Positions 18,769 through 26,820 of a stretch of DNA of 33,777 nucleotides are shown here, piece by piece. Location of the stretch: positions 1-33,777 of the forward strand of contig CACIKV010000013.1 of the NCBI GenBank assembly GCA_902587325.1, in the 5' to 3' direction. The first letter of the stretch is position 1. Every line of letters starts with the position of its first letter. The position numbers were made by a program, and so were the translations under genes. The notes beneath the pieces were generated by a model that was not told where the DNA came from, made no database searches, and was given only the letters and a program-made list of their open reading frames with translations. This DNA comes from an uncultured Bacteroidota bacterium (lineage in GTDB: Bacteria; Bacteroidota; Bacteroidia; Flavobacteriales; Flavobacteriaceae).

Positions 18769-19296
18769 TTAGGAATATTCTTTTACTATACCTACTGTCC
18801 CTTTAAAAAATTTTTTCAAATTTGAAAAATCCTTTTTTATATCATTAGTAGGGTAAAATGGTTCTGAAATATTAATTTCTCTTTTGATTACATTCAAGGA
18901 GACAGAAATAATTGGAACACTTGCTTTAATTGCTATGTAATAAAATCCAGTCTTCCATTTTTTTACCTTTTTCCTTGTTCCCTCAGGTGATAAACCAAGC
19001 CTAAATATTTTTTTATTTCTAAATTTTTCTGCTAATAATTCAACTGAGTTAGAATTACTGTTTCTTTCCACAGGAATTGCACCAAAATATTTCAAAAAAA
19101 TATTTAATGGAAAAAAAAATAATTCTTTTTTTGCTACAAAATAAGCATGTGTATTGATAACTTTTCGTATCGTGATACCTAAAAAAAAATCAAGCCAATG
19201 AGTATGAGGAGCAACAATAATAATACACTTTTTAGTGAAGTTATTTTCACCCTTGATTTTCCAACCAAAAATTTTAAGAAAAATAAACTTAATCAT
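18769..19296 (-). CDS. Lysophospholipid acyltransferase (PlsC-like) family protein
   Basis: This 175-residue protein has the PlsC acyltransferase motifs: HTHWLD (HX4D, catalytic His and Asp, about residues 34-39) and 'LSPEGTRKK' (motif III). A short hydrophobic N-terminal part could anchor it to the inner membrane. It most likely transfers an acyl chain to a glycerophospholipid or related acceptor; the small size and the neighbouring kdsB gene would also fit an acyltransferase in envelope lipid synthesis. The frame opens at 19344, but the ATG at 19296 overlaps the end of kdsB by eight bases and gives the expected MIKFIFLKIFGWKI start. Confidence 0.87.
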   Translation of the reverse strand: MIKFIFLKIFGWKIKGENNFTKKCIIIVAPHTHWLDFFLGITIRKVINTHAYFVAKKELFFFPLNIFLKYFGAIPVERNSNSNSVELLAEKFRNKKIFRLGLSPEGTRKKVKKWKTGFYYIAIKASVPIISVSLNVIKREINISEPFYPTNDIKKDFSNLKKFFKGTVGIVKEYS

Positions 19297-20017
19297 TAAA
19301 CATTTTTCTTGCCTTAGTGAGGTCTTCAATTGTATCAATTCCAATGTAATTATTTTTCACCTCTAAGATTTTAATTTTCATTCCATTTTCAATGAATCTG
19401 ATGGCTTCAATCATTTCAGCTTTTTCTAATTTTGATTTCTTTAAATTAGAGAATTTGATTAAAGCTTTTTTTCTAAATGCATAAATGCCAACATGCTTAT
19501 AATATTTTATTTCATTCCCATATCTATTGTATGGTAATGGCAATCTCGAAAAATATATAGCATTAGAGTTATTGTCAGTTATAACCTTGACATTATTTGG
19601 ATCATTAATTTCGTTATCATTTTTGATCAGTGTTTTTAATGATATGGCTTCAATTTCATTTTTATAATCATTTTTAAAATTATGAATAATTAGATTTAAA
19701 TCTGATTTATTAATAAAAGGTTCATCACCTTGAACATTAATAATTAAATCACAATTAAATTTATTTGCAAATTCAGAAATTCTATCAGTTCCTGTCTCAT
19801 AATGTTTTGAGCTTTTAAAAAATCTAATTGAATATTTTTTAAGTACTTCTAAAATTTCATCTGAATCTGTAACTACAAATACTTCATTGAATAATTTTGA
19901 TTTTATTAGGTTTTTAGCAGTTAAAACTACTAAAGGAGTGTCTGAAATTAAACGAAGAAGTTTTTTCTCTAACCTTGTTGATTCTAGCCTTGCAGGAACT
20001 AAAGCAATTGTTCTCAC
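19289..20017 (-). CDS. kdsB: 3-deoxy-manno-octulosonate cytidylyltransferase
   Basis: This enzyme activates Kdo with CTP to give CMP-Kdo for lipid A-core assembly and so marks the organism as Gram-negative. The 242-residue sequence contains 'ALVPARLESTRLEKKLL' (nucleotide-binding), 'VTDSDEI', 'HYETGTDRISE', 'INVQGDEPFI', 'YFSRLPLPYNR' and 'HVGIYAFRKKAL', all typical of KdsB. It starts with ATG (MRTIALVPAR). It leads an operon with the PlsC-like acyltransferase and is divergent from the membrane-anchored gene at 20120. Confidence 0.96.
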   Translation of the reverse strand: MRTIALVPARLESTRLEKKLLRLISDTPLVVLTAKNLIKSKLFNEVFVVTDSDEILEVLKKYSIRFFKSSKHYETGTDRISEFANKFNCDLIINVQGDEPFINKSDLNLIIHNFKNDYKNEIEAISLKTLIKNDNEINDPNNVKVITDNNSNAIYFSRLPLPYNRYGNEIKYYKHVGIYAFRKKALIKFSNLKKSKLEKAEMIEAIRFIENGMKIKILEVKNNYIGIDTIEDLTKARKMFND

Positions 20018-20090
20018 TCTGTAAAATTAGTGAAATAAACAAGATGTGAATTACAGTATTTTAAATATTTTCTTAAATTAAAAAAAATTG

Positions 20091-20098
20091 TAGTTTTG
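20091..20098 (+). promoter_or_regulatory. Candidate -7 box upstream of the 20120 gene
   Basis: TAGTTTTG matches TAnnTTTG and ends 21 bases before the ATG at 20120. If it is used, transcription would begin around 20102, which excludes an alternative TTG start at 20096 that lies inside the box. Confidence 0.4.
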
Positions 20099-20119
20099 TT
20101 TGCAACAAAGCAATTAAAA

Positions 20120-20791
20120 ATGAAGTTTTCATTTTCAGAAAAAAACAGAAAAATAACAACTTATGTCCTTTACTTGTTTTCGTTGTTGCTAGTTTATTTT
20201 ATTTATAGTGCTATTGATTCTCCAATAGAGTTTAATAAAATAAAAAATGAAAGGTATTTAAAGGTTATCGATAGACTTAAGGATATTAGAAACGCTCAAA
20301 TAGCTTACAAAAGCGTAAATGGAATATATTCTGATAATTTTGACTCACTAATAAGTTTTATTGATTCAGCTCAATTCACAATTATTGAAAAAAGAGATTC
20401 AAGTTACATGCAATATGATAGAGTTTATAGAATTGATATGTTAAGAGAAGTTATTGTTATAGATACACTGGGTTTTGTTTCTGTTAGGGATTCTTTATTT
20501 AAAGACAATCTGGATTACAAGGATATGGCTTTTGTCCCTATTGATGGTGTTGATAGTAAATTCCAACTAAAAGCAGACATAATTGATAAAAACGGCTATA
20601 ATGTTCCAGTATTTGAAGTCCGTGTTTCGAAAGATTTAATTCTATATGATCAAAATAAAGATTTAATTACTCAAGAGAAAGAAATAGTTTCAGTTGATGG
20701 AGTAAATGGTCCATTTTTAATACTTGGATCTATGAGTGATGTAAGTACAAATGGTAATTGGCCTACAACTTTTGATGTTGAAACAAAATAA
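20120..20791 (+). CDS. Membrane-anchored protein of unknown function (pilin/PilN-like architecture)
   Basis: I do not recognise a named family. The 223-residue product has about 11 polar N-terminal residues and one transmembrane helix (about 14-33). A heptad-like helical stretch 'KNERYLKVIDRLKDIRNAQ' (about residues 46-64) follows, and then 'AYKSVNGIYSDNFDSLISFID', which resembles the segment after the first helix in pseudopilins. The rest looks like beta-rich soluble domain facing the periplasm. The start is ATG at 20120; the frame's TTG at 20096 lies in a putative promoter box. It is co-directional and overlapping with a DUF3822 gene and rsmD. The resemblance to pilus or secretion proteins is an inference from layout only. 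Confidence 0.7.
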   Translation: MKFSFSEKNRKITTYVLYLFSLLLVYFIYSAIDSPIEFNKIKNERYLKVIDRLKDIRNAQIAYKSVNGIYSDNFDSLISFIDSAQFTIIEKRDSSYMQYDRVYRIDMLREVIVIDTLGFVSVRDSLFKDNLDYKDMAFVPIDGVDSKFQLKADIIDKNGYNVPVFEVRVSKDLILYDQNKDLITQEKEIVSVDGVNGPFLILGSMSDVSTNGNWPTTFDVETK

Positions 20792-21545
20792 TGTTAATTC
20801 ACAAAATCTCAATATTTGCTTAAGCAATAATTATGTTTGTTTAAAGATATCAAGTGAAAATTCAAATGATTCATTTTTTAGTAATTTCATTTTAGAAAAA
20901 AAAATTAAAACAGAATTTTTAAGTGATTTTCTTGATAAAATTTTAGTTGATAAAAGTATTTATAACAAAAGTATAGATGATGTCACGGTTCATTTTGATA
21001 ATGAACTTTTTAGCTTTGTTCCCAATGATTTATTTGATGAAAATCATAAAAAAGAATATTTAAAATATATTACAGAGCTCAAACAGGATGATTTTGTCTC
21101 TCATGATTCAATAAACGAGCTTGATATTAAAAATGTTTTTCTTCCATATGTAAATATCAATAATTTATTAATTAATAAATTTAAAGAGATAAATTACTTT
21201 CATTATAATTCAGCTCTTCTAAAAAAATTAGTAAATGAGAATATTAAATATGGAGAAAAAGAAAACTTATTTTGTATTATATCGTATAAAAAATTAAAAA
21301 TTGTGGTATTTAAGAAGAATCGTCTTGTTTTTTTTAATTGCTTTAATTATGAAAATTCAAATGATATTCTTTATTTTCTTCTGTCTGTGTGTCAAAATAT
21401 AGATTTAAATCTCAATAAAATCAGTTTAAACTTAATTTTAAATTATAAGGTTGATAATTTAACTAGTGAATTTGATAGTTTTTTCACAAAAATTAGAATA
21501 ATATTCAATTCAAATGAAAGTGATCAAAACTACATATTGTCATAA
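20775..21545 (+). CDS. DUF3822 family protein
   Basis: This 256-residue soluble protein lies directly upstream of rsmD, the usual position of DUF3822 in Flavobacteriia. Visible features are an N-terminal 'NLNICLSNNYVCLKI' strand pair, 'DDVTVHFDNELFSFVPNDLFDE' and 'NVFLPYVNINNLLINKF'. A second half follows, with 'LFCIISYKKLKIVVFKKNRLVFFNCF' and 'NDILYFLLSVCQNI'. Two repeated halves of this kind are reminiscent of an actin/ASKHA-type fold such as PilM, but no nucleotide-binding motif is obvious. The ATG at 20775 overlaps the previous gene by 17 bases and is preferred over the one at 20751. The stop overlaps rsmD as TAATG. Function unknown. Confidence 0.72.
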   Translation: MLKQNNVNSQNLNICLSNNYVCLKISSENSNDSFFSNFILEKKIKTEFLSDFLDKILVDKSIYNKSIDDVTVHFDNELFSFVPNDLFDENHKKEYLKYITELKQDDFVSHDSINELDIKNVFLPYVNINNLLINKFKEINYFHYNSALLKKLVNENIKYGEKENLFCIISYKKLKIVVFKKNRLVFFNCFNYENSNDILYFLLSVCQNIDLNLNKISLNLILNYKVDNLTSEFDSFFTKIRIIFNSNESDQNYILS

Positions 21546-22099
21546 TGAGAATAATATCTGGAAAAAATGGAGGTCAAATTATAAAAATTCCAAAAAAATT
21601 TAAATTAAGACCCACAACAGATCGATCCAAAGAAGGAATATTTAATATAATTTCAAATTATTTTAATTATGAGAATTTAATTGTTTTAGACTTGTTCTCA
21701 GGAACTGGAAATATAAGCTATGAGTTTGCATCCAGAGGAACAAAAAATATTACTGTTGTCGATTCAAATGCTAAACATATAAAGTTCATAAAATCTCAGT
21801 CTAAAAAATTCAATTACAAATTCAATATAATAAAAAATGATGTTTTTAGTTATTTAAAATCTTGTGATAATGAAAATTTTAGTTATAATATAATATTTGC
21901 AGATCCACCATATGACTTAGAACTAAAAAAATATGAAGCCATTATTAATAAGATATTTAAATTTAAAATGTTAAAAATTGATGGAATTATTATACTTGAA
22001 CATTCAAATAAAATTGAGCTCGATTCAATTAAAACATTCTATATGAAAAGAAAATACGGCGGTTGTTTTTTTAGTTTTTTTAAAAATATAATAACCTGA
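21545..22099 (+). CDS. rsmD: 16S rRNA (guanine(966)-N2)-methyltransferase
   Basis: This enzyme methylates N2 of G966 in 16S rRNA during small-subunit assembly. The 184-residue sequence starts with 'MRIISGKNGGQIIKIPKK', followed by 'LRPTTDRSKEGIFNII', the SAM-binding 'VLDLFSGTGNISYEFASRG', and the catalytic 'FADPPYDL' (D-P-P-Y motif of N2-guanine methyltransferases). The length is normal for RsmD. Its ATG overlaps the stop of the DUF3822 gene by one base (TAATG), so translation is probably coupled. Confidence 0.95.
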   Translation: MRIISGKNGGQIIKIPKKFKLRPTTDRSKEGIFNIISNYFNYENLIVLDLFSGTGNISYEFASRGTKNITVVDSNAKHIKFIKSQSKKFNYKFNIIKNDVFSYLKSCDNENFSYNIIFADPPYDLELKKYEAIINKIFKFKMLKIDGIIILEHSNKIELDSIKTFYMKRKYGGCFFSFFKNIIT

Positions 22100-22109
22100 T
22101 AATCAGTTA
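22092..22109. terminator. Weak, possibly bidirectional terminator between rsmD and rhomboid
   Basis: A hairpin TAA-(C)-CTGA-TAA-TCAG-TTA spans the rsmD stop codon, with one bulged C and seven pairs. AT-rich runs flank it on both sides (T-rich on the plus side only after an interruption; TTATATTTTT on the minus side). The stem is short, so this is tentative. Confidence 0.3.
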
Positions 22110-22138
22110 ATTCTTTATAAAAATATAAATATTTAGTT

Positions 22139-22966
22139 TTATTTTTTTTTATCTTTATTTCCTGCTTTAAAAAGGTAGTTTTTTTCTTCTTTAGATAAAC
22201 TATCATACCCGGATTCTGATATTTTATCAAGAATTTTATCAATTTTTTTTTGATCTATTTTATTAAAGTCTAGGTCTTTATTTTTTATTTTTTTGCCCGA
22301 TTTTAAAAATGATGAGAATAAAGACAAATCTAATCCTTGGTAGTTATATTTTAACATTAAGTATCCTATTAATGCACCACCAATGTGAGCAATGTGTCCT
22401 CCAGAATTTCCATTTGGAATTTGAATAATATCTAAAATTAATAGAAATAGTGCTATATAAATTAGTTTTATATCAATTATAAAAAATCTAATTCTCATGT
22501 TAGGACTATATGATGATAAATAAAATAATACAGCCATGACACCTGCAGAAGCTCCAATCATTTGAGAGACATTTCCTTTAAAGACTGGAAATATATTATA
22601 GCTAATTACATAAAATAATCCTCCAAATAAAATACCATTAAAAAAAACACGATAAATTAACTTGTCACCAAATATATTTTGTAACATATTTCCAAAATAA
22701 TAAAGCATTAACATATTCCAAAAAAGATGATAAAACCCAGCATGAAAAAAACCATATGTAAAAATGGACCAAGGCTTAAAAATTAGATTTTTAAGATCTG
22801 ATTCTATTGTAAATAGAGAAACGATATCAATACTATCAATATTGAATAAATGTAATATGGTTTTAATTATCAGGGGGAAAATAAAAACGATAATGTTAAT
22901 TATTATAATTTTCTGTACAGAGTTAGAATTTCTGTAATAGTTTTCTATTTTACTTATCAATTCCAT
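22139..22966 (-). CDS. Rhomboid-family intramembrane serine protease
   Basis: This 275-residue polytopic membrane protein has the rhomboid catalytic pair: Ser140 in MIGASAG and His194 in HIAHIGGALIG, with a further conserved 'HLFWNMLMLYYFG' helix (His80, Asn84). Rhomboids cut transmembrane substrates within the bilayer. A polar C-terminal tail of about 60 residues follows the membrane core. The start overlaps the end of the preceding rhomboid gene by ten bases. It is the last gene of the mutL operon. The paired, adjacent rhomboids are different enough to be specialised rather than a recent duplication. The substrate is unknown. Confidence 0.9.
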   Translation of the reverse strand: MELISKIENYYRNSNSVQKIIIINIIVFIFPLIIKTILHLFNIDSIDIVSLFTIESDLKNLIFKPWSIFTYGFFHAGFYHLFWNMLMLYYFGNMLQNIFGDKLIYRVFFNGILFGGLFYVISYNIFPVFKGNVSQMIGASAGVMAVLFYLSSYSPNMRIRFFIIDIKLIYIALFLLILDIIQIPNGNSGGHIAHIGGALIGYLMLKYNYQGLDLSLFSSFLKSGKKIKNKDLDFNKIDQKKIDKILDKISESGYDSLSKEEKNYLFKAGNKDKKK

Positions 22967-23694
22967 CTTCTATCATTAAACTGGTTATTTTTCCAATACC
23001 ACATGATCAAAAACCCTGTTACAGCGCCTCCTATATGCGCAAAGTGAGCAATTGGTCCAATTGAAGCAGATGTGAAACCAAAAAATAAATCGCCCAATAT
23101 TAATAAAGGTACTAGGTACTTGGCTTTGATCGGTACAGGAGGAAAAAGCAACATCAATCTAGAGTTTGGAAACAAAAAAGCAAAAGCAACTACAACTCCA
23201 TAAATTGCACCTGAAGCACCAACCATAACTGAATTGTAATCAAAATACATTGAACTAAGACGGCCTTCAGAAATGAAATCAAGCAATGACGTATTATATG
23301 AGCCAGTTTTTAATATATTATTAACATCCTGAATTGATAAGCCATAACCTAATAATTCCGATGTTATAGATTCAATGTTAATATAATAAGCTGTTAATTG
23401 AAATAAAGCTGCCCCTACTCCACATGATATATAAAAGAAAATAAATTTATTATTTCCCCAAACAGTCACTAATGTTGATCCAAACATCCAAAGAGCAATC
23501 ATATTAAAGATAATGTGCCCTATACTACCATGCATGAACATGTGTGTTAAAATTTGAGAAATTATAAATTTATCGTTTTTAAAATAATGTAATGACATAA
23601 CATCATTACTTAATTCAGATGAGAACTGAGTTCCAACAAAAAAAATTAAATTAATTGCAATTAAGTGTGCAACTATTCTTGGTGTCGATCTCAT
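22957..23694 (-). CDS. Rhomboid-family intramembrane serine protease
   Basis: This 245-residue membrane protein has Ser161 in VGASGAIYG and His220 in HFAHIGGAVTG as the catalytic dyad, and 'HMFMHGSIGHIIFNMIALWMFG' (oxyanion-hole helix with His60, Asn64). A soluble insert of about 45 residues (about 105-150) between helices is longer than in the neighbouring paralogue. The ATG overlaps the mutL stop as ATGA, so the two are coupled. An adjacent mutL-rhomboid pair is a frequent flavobacterial arrangement to my knowledge. The substrate is unknown. Confidence 0.92.
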   Translation of the reverse strand: MRSTPRIVAHLIAINLIFFVGTQFSSELSNDVMSLHYFKNDKFIISQILTHMFMHGSIGHIIFNMIALWMFGSTLVTVWGNNKFIFFYISCGVGAALFQLTAYYINIESITSELLGYGLSIQDVNNILKTGSYNTSLLDFISEGRLSSMYFDYNSVMVGASGAIYGVVVAFAFLFPNSRLMLLFPPVPIKAKYLVPLLILGDLFFGFTSASIGPIAHFAHIGGAVTGFLIMWYWKNNQFNDRRWN

Positions 23695-25436
23695 TTAAAT
23701 ATTTTTTTTAAATAATCTAAATCTATTGTGTGAAAAATCTTTTTCTTATCTGGACAAAGACTACTTTCAGCACATGCAAAAAGCTGATTTATTAGTTCTT
23801 CTTGTTCAAGTTTACTAGATTTTGTTTTTTTTAATAATGATTTTGACTTTGCCATTAACTTTGAAAGATAATCGTTTAAACTGGAAGAAGTTTTTTTATA
23901 GTTCAGTATTTGATTCTCTAATAATTCTTCAAACAATAGGTCTATTAAATCATGATCAAAACTAGGATGAACACCATCTAATTCTAATTTATTTATATTA
24001 AATACTGAAAAACTAAATCCTAAATGTGTTAATTGATCTTTTACTGAACTTAATATTCTAAGCTCAGATTTATTATAATCTAGTCTTATGGGGAACATTA
24101 ATTTTTGCGAAAAATTATTATTATTAGAAATTTCTTTAAGAAATCTTTCATAAAAAACTCTATATCTAGCTCTTTTCATATCAATTATAACTAAATCACT
24201 TCTAGTTTTTGTTATTACGAACCTATCGGATAAATTAAAATGGCTAAATATACTTTGATCATTTTTACTATCATCAAAAATATTAATATCTGATTTGAAT
24301 TCATGACTTATATAAGAATCAGTATTTTTTTCTTTATTTATTACTAAAAATGGATTAAAATCTTTGTCAAAATCAACAGATGGAGGTTTAATTTTTTTAT
24401 TTAAACTTAAGTTAGATAAATTGACATTATTAGAAAAATCAATATTTGGCATAATATTAAACTTACCTAAACTGTGTCTTACAGAAGATCGAATAATTGC
24501 ATAAATTGATTTTTCATCTTCAAATTTAACCTCAGTTTTTGTTGGATGAACATTAACATCAATAGAGTTCTCAGGAACATCAAGAAAAATAAAATAGGAT
24601 GGTTGATTTTCTTCTGCAGTCAATCCATAATACGATTTGGTAATTGAGTGATTCAAATAACTACTCTTGACAAACCTTTTATTCACAAACAAGTATTGAT
24701 ATTTTCTAGATTTATTTAAATATTCTGGTTTGTAAATAAAACCGTTAATTTTAGCTATTGGAGTTTCTTCAAAAATTTTTACAATTTTGTTATCAATTGA
24801 TTTTCCAAAAATTCTATTAACCCTTTCTTTTAAATTTGAAGGATTCAATGAATAAACATGCTTTCCATTGTGTTTAATAGAAAAGCTTATGTCGAAGTGA
24901 CTGATTGACAAACGAATAAATTCTTCAATTATATGTCTAAGCTCAACATTCTCAGATTTTAAAAACTTTCTCCTAGCTGGAACATTATAAAATAAATTTT
25001 GTACCGAAATTAAAGTACCTTTCAATCCAGATTCCTCATATTGATTAACTTTTACTCCATTTTCAACTCTTATTACATTTCTTACACCTTTTTTATTATT
25101 TGAGCTAGATATCTTCATTTTTGAAACTGACCCAATACTTGACAACGCTTCGCCTCTAAAGCCTTTAGTAGAGAGCTTGAGTAAATCTTCAGAGTGAAAA
25201 ATTTTTGATGTAGTATGTTTTTTATAACATAATTTAATATCGCTAAGATTCATTCCACTTCCATTGTCATTAACCTGAATTAATGATTTACCTGCGTCAA
25301 TTATAGTTACTTCAATTGAGTCAGCACCTGAGTCTAAAGAATTTTCGATTAACTCTTTAACAACTGATGAAGGCCTTTGAACAACCTCACCGGCAGCAAT
25401 CTTGTTGATAACATCATATTCTAACTCTCTTATCAT
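23691..25436 (-). CDS. mutL: DNA mismatch repair protein MutL
   Basis: MutL is the ATP-driven matchmaker of mismatch repair. The GHKL ATPase is intact: catalytic Glu28 with Asn32 in KELIENSLDSGADSI, DNGSGM (57-62), 'HTTSKI' and GFRGEALSSI (92-101). The C-terminal dimerisation domain is short (581 residues in all). Where endonuclease-type MutL has DQHAxxExxxxE, this protein reads 'IDMKRARYRVFYERF', and the terminal 'ACAESSLCPDKKKIF' lacks the usual CPxGRP zinc motif. It is therefore probably not a nicking enzyme. It follows a small membrane protein gene and precedes two rhomboids. mutS and mutH are not in the window. Confidence 0.96.
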   Translation of the reverse strand: MIRELEYDVINKIAAGEVVQRPSSVVKELIENSLDSGADSIEVTIIDAGKSLIQVNDNGSGMNLSDIKLCYKKHTTSKIFHSEDLLKLSTKGFRGEALSSIGSVSKMKISSSNNKKGVRNVIRVENGVKVNQYEESGLKGTLISVQNLFYNVPARRKFLKSENVELRHIIEEFIRLSISHFDISFSIKHNGKHVYSLNPSNLKERVNRIFGKSIDNKIVKIFEETPIAKINGFIYKPEYLNKSRKYQYLFVNKRFVKSSYLNHSITKSYYGLTAEENQPSYFIFLDVPENSIDVNVHPTKTEVKFEDEKSIYAIIRSSVRHSLGKFNIMPNIDFSNNVNLSNLSLNKKIKPPSVDFDKDFNPFLVINKEKNTDSYISHEFKSDINIFDDSKNDQSIFSHFNLSDRFVITKTRSDLVIIDMKRARYRVFYERFLKEISNNNNFSQKLMFPIRLDYNKSELRILSSVKDQLTHLGFSFSVFNINKLELDGVHPSFDHDLIDLLFEELLENQILNYKKTSSSLNDYLSKLMAKSKSLLKKTKSSKLEQEELINQLFACAESSLCPDKKKIFHTIDLDYLKKIFK

Positions 25437-25437
25437 A

Positions 25438-25725
25438 TCAATTTAAAAAAATTGAAATATCAAAATCAATTATATATAAAAAAATAAATACTAATAAAAT
25501 AATAATGACTATTATCTTCTTAGAAAAAAAGGAATTACTTCTATTCCTGGATCTAAGTCTTGCTTCACTCCATGAATTAGATTTGTCATAAATTCCTCTA
25601 ATTTCCTTGTTTTTTGAATATGCAGAATCAAATTCATAAATATTTGATGATTGCTCAGCTTTAGAGTACCTTGGTGAATATCTAAATTTTTTATTTTTTT
25701 TGAGTTTAAATATATTTAATTTCAA
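25438..25725 (-). CDS. Small basic single-pass membrane protein (flavobacterial mutL neighbour)
   Basis: This 95-residue protein has a basic N-terminal region, 'LKKNKKFRYSPRYSK' (about residues 8-22), a polar middle, and one C-terminal transmembrane helix (about 70-90) ending in 'YIIDFDISIFLN'. The family is widespread next to mutL in Flavobacteriia and has at times been labelled 'riboflavin synthase subunit beta' in databases; nothing in the sequence supports that enzyme. The start is TTG, and no methionine occurs inside the protein. It precedes mutL by one base and heads the operon. Function unknown. Confidence 0.75.
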   Translation of the reverse strand: MKLNIFKLKKNKKFRYSPRYSKAEQSSNIYEFDSAYSKNKEIRGIYDKSNSWSEARLRSRNRSNSFFSKKIIVIIILLVFIFLYIIDFDISIFLN

Positions 25726-25797
25726 ATCTCTAATTTTTGATTATAAATTTACTAAAAATGATATCAATAATGAGTTAATTCTTCTTAAAGTAATGCC

Positions 25798-25805
25798 TAT
25801 CTTTG
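25798..25805 (+). promoter_or_regulatory. Candidate -7 box for the nrnA operon
   Basis: TATCTTTG is a full match to TAnnTTTG. It ends ten bases before the nrnA ATG, giving a predicted leader of only about seven bases. No clear -33 TTG is present. Confidence 0.45.
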
Positions 25806-25815
25806 AGCCAAATTA

Positions 25816-26817
25816 ATGGAAAAAAAAATTATAGAATTAAATAAGTTATTAGAGCAAAGTAAAAAACTCTCCATCATTACACATTATAACCCAGATGGAG
25901 ATGCTATTGGAAGTTCTCTAGCTATTTATCACTATTTTAAAAGACTTGGTCTAAATAGTAATGTTATTACTCCGAACATACATCCATCATTCCTCAATTG
26001 GATTCCTGGAATAGATCAAATAAATATTTATGAGGATGACCCTTTAAAGTCTTCGAAAATAATATCTGAATCTGATTTAATTTTTACTATGGATTTTAAT
26101 AGTCTAGAAAGATGTGGTGAACTATCAAAAAAAATAAAAGATAAGAACAAAATAGTAATGATTGATCACCATCAAGTTCCTGAAAATTATGCAGTTATTA
26201 ATTTCTCATATCCCAAAATAAGCTCTACATGCGAAATTGTTTATAATATTATTGAAAATTCGGGTAAATTGAATCTCATTAACAAAGAGATTGCTACTTG
26301 CATATATTTGGGAATGATGACAGATACTGGATCATTTCAGTATAATGGTGTTAACAGCAAAACATTTAAAATTGCATCTGATCTTTTAAAAAAAGATATT
26401 AAACAATCTAATATTTACAATAAAATCTATAATGAAAACAGTATAAGTAAATTGAAACTTCTTGGTAAAGCACTTAGTAATTTAAAAATTATAAAAGAAA
26501 GTAAAACCACTTACATGTATTTAAAAAGAGATAACCTAGCTGATTCAAATTATGAAAAAGGAGATACTGAAGGTATAGTGAACTATGGTTTATCTTTAAA
26601 AAAAATAGAATTTTCTGCAATTTTTATAGAAGATTTAGAGAAAAAAAATCTAATAAAAATATCTTTTAGGTCTAAAAATAATTTTCCTTGTAATAAATTT
26701 GCAAAAGAAAATTTTGATGGGGGCGGGCATATTAATGCTGCTGGAGGAATGTACAAAGGCAAAATTGAAAACGCTATATTAAAATTTAAAGAAAAATTAA
26801 AAAAATTTAAATCATAA
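25816..26817 (+). CDS. nrnA: DHH-DHHA1 phosphoesterase, NrnA-like oligoribonuclease / pAp phosphatase
   Basis: This 333-residue protein has the DHH-domain metal motifs in order: 'HYNPDGDAIGSSLA' (about 22-35), 'FTMDFNS' (about 92-98), 'VMIDHHQVPENY' (the DHH motif, about 116) and 'TDTGSFQYNG' (about 175). The DHHA1 domain ends in 'FDGGGHINAAGGMYKG', the GGGH substrate-binding motif. NrnA enzymes degrade short RNA oligomers and can dephosphorylate 3'-phosphoadenosine 5'-phosphate. It starts at ATG just after a putative promoter box and is followed three bases later by a prolyl isomerase gene. Confidence 0.93.
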   Translation: MEKKIIELNKLLEQSKKLSIITHYNPDGDAIGSSLAIYHYFKRLGLNSNVITPNIHPSFLNWIPGIDQINIYEDDPLKSSKIISESDLIFTMDFNSLERCGELSKKIKDKNKIVMIDHHQVPENYAVINFSYPKISSTCEIVYNIIENSGKLNLINKEIATCIYLGMMTDTGSFQYNGVNSKTFKIASDLLKKDIKQSNIYNKIYNENSISKLKLLGKALSNLKIIKESKTTYMYLKRDNLADSNYEKGDTEGIVNYGLSLKKIEFSAIFIEDLEKKNLIKISFRSKNNFPCNKFAKENFDGGGHINAAGGMYKGKIENAILKFKEKLKKFKS

Positions 26818-26820
26818 AAA

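Noticed and set aside
18732-18779. ATGATG/CATCAT and AATATT repeats at the YebC/acyltransferase junction
   Set aside because: The stems are short or purely A/T, and the T run is ten bases from the first hairpin; too weak to call a terminator.
20096-20119. TTG start for the membrane-anchored gene
   Set aside because: The TTG is part of a TAnnTTTG promoter box, and the ATG at 20120 gives a normal N terminus.
25438-25725. Riboflavin synthase beta subunit
   Set aside because: This is a database label sometimes attached to the family. The protein is 95 residues with a C-terminal membrane helix and no lumazine synthase fold or motifs.
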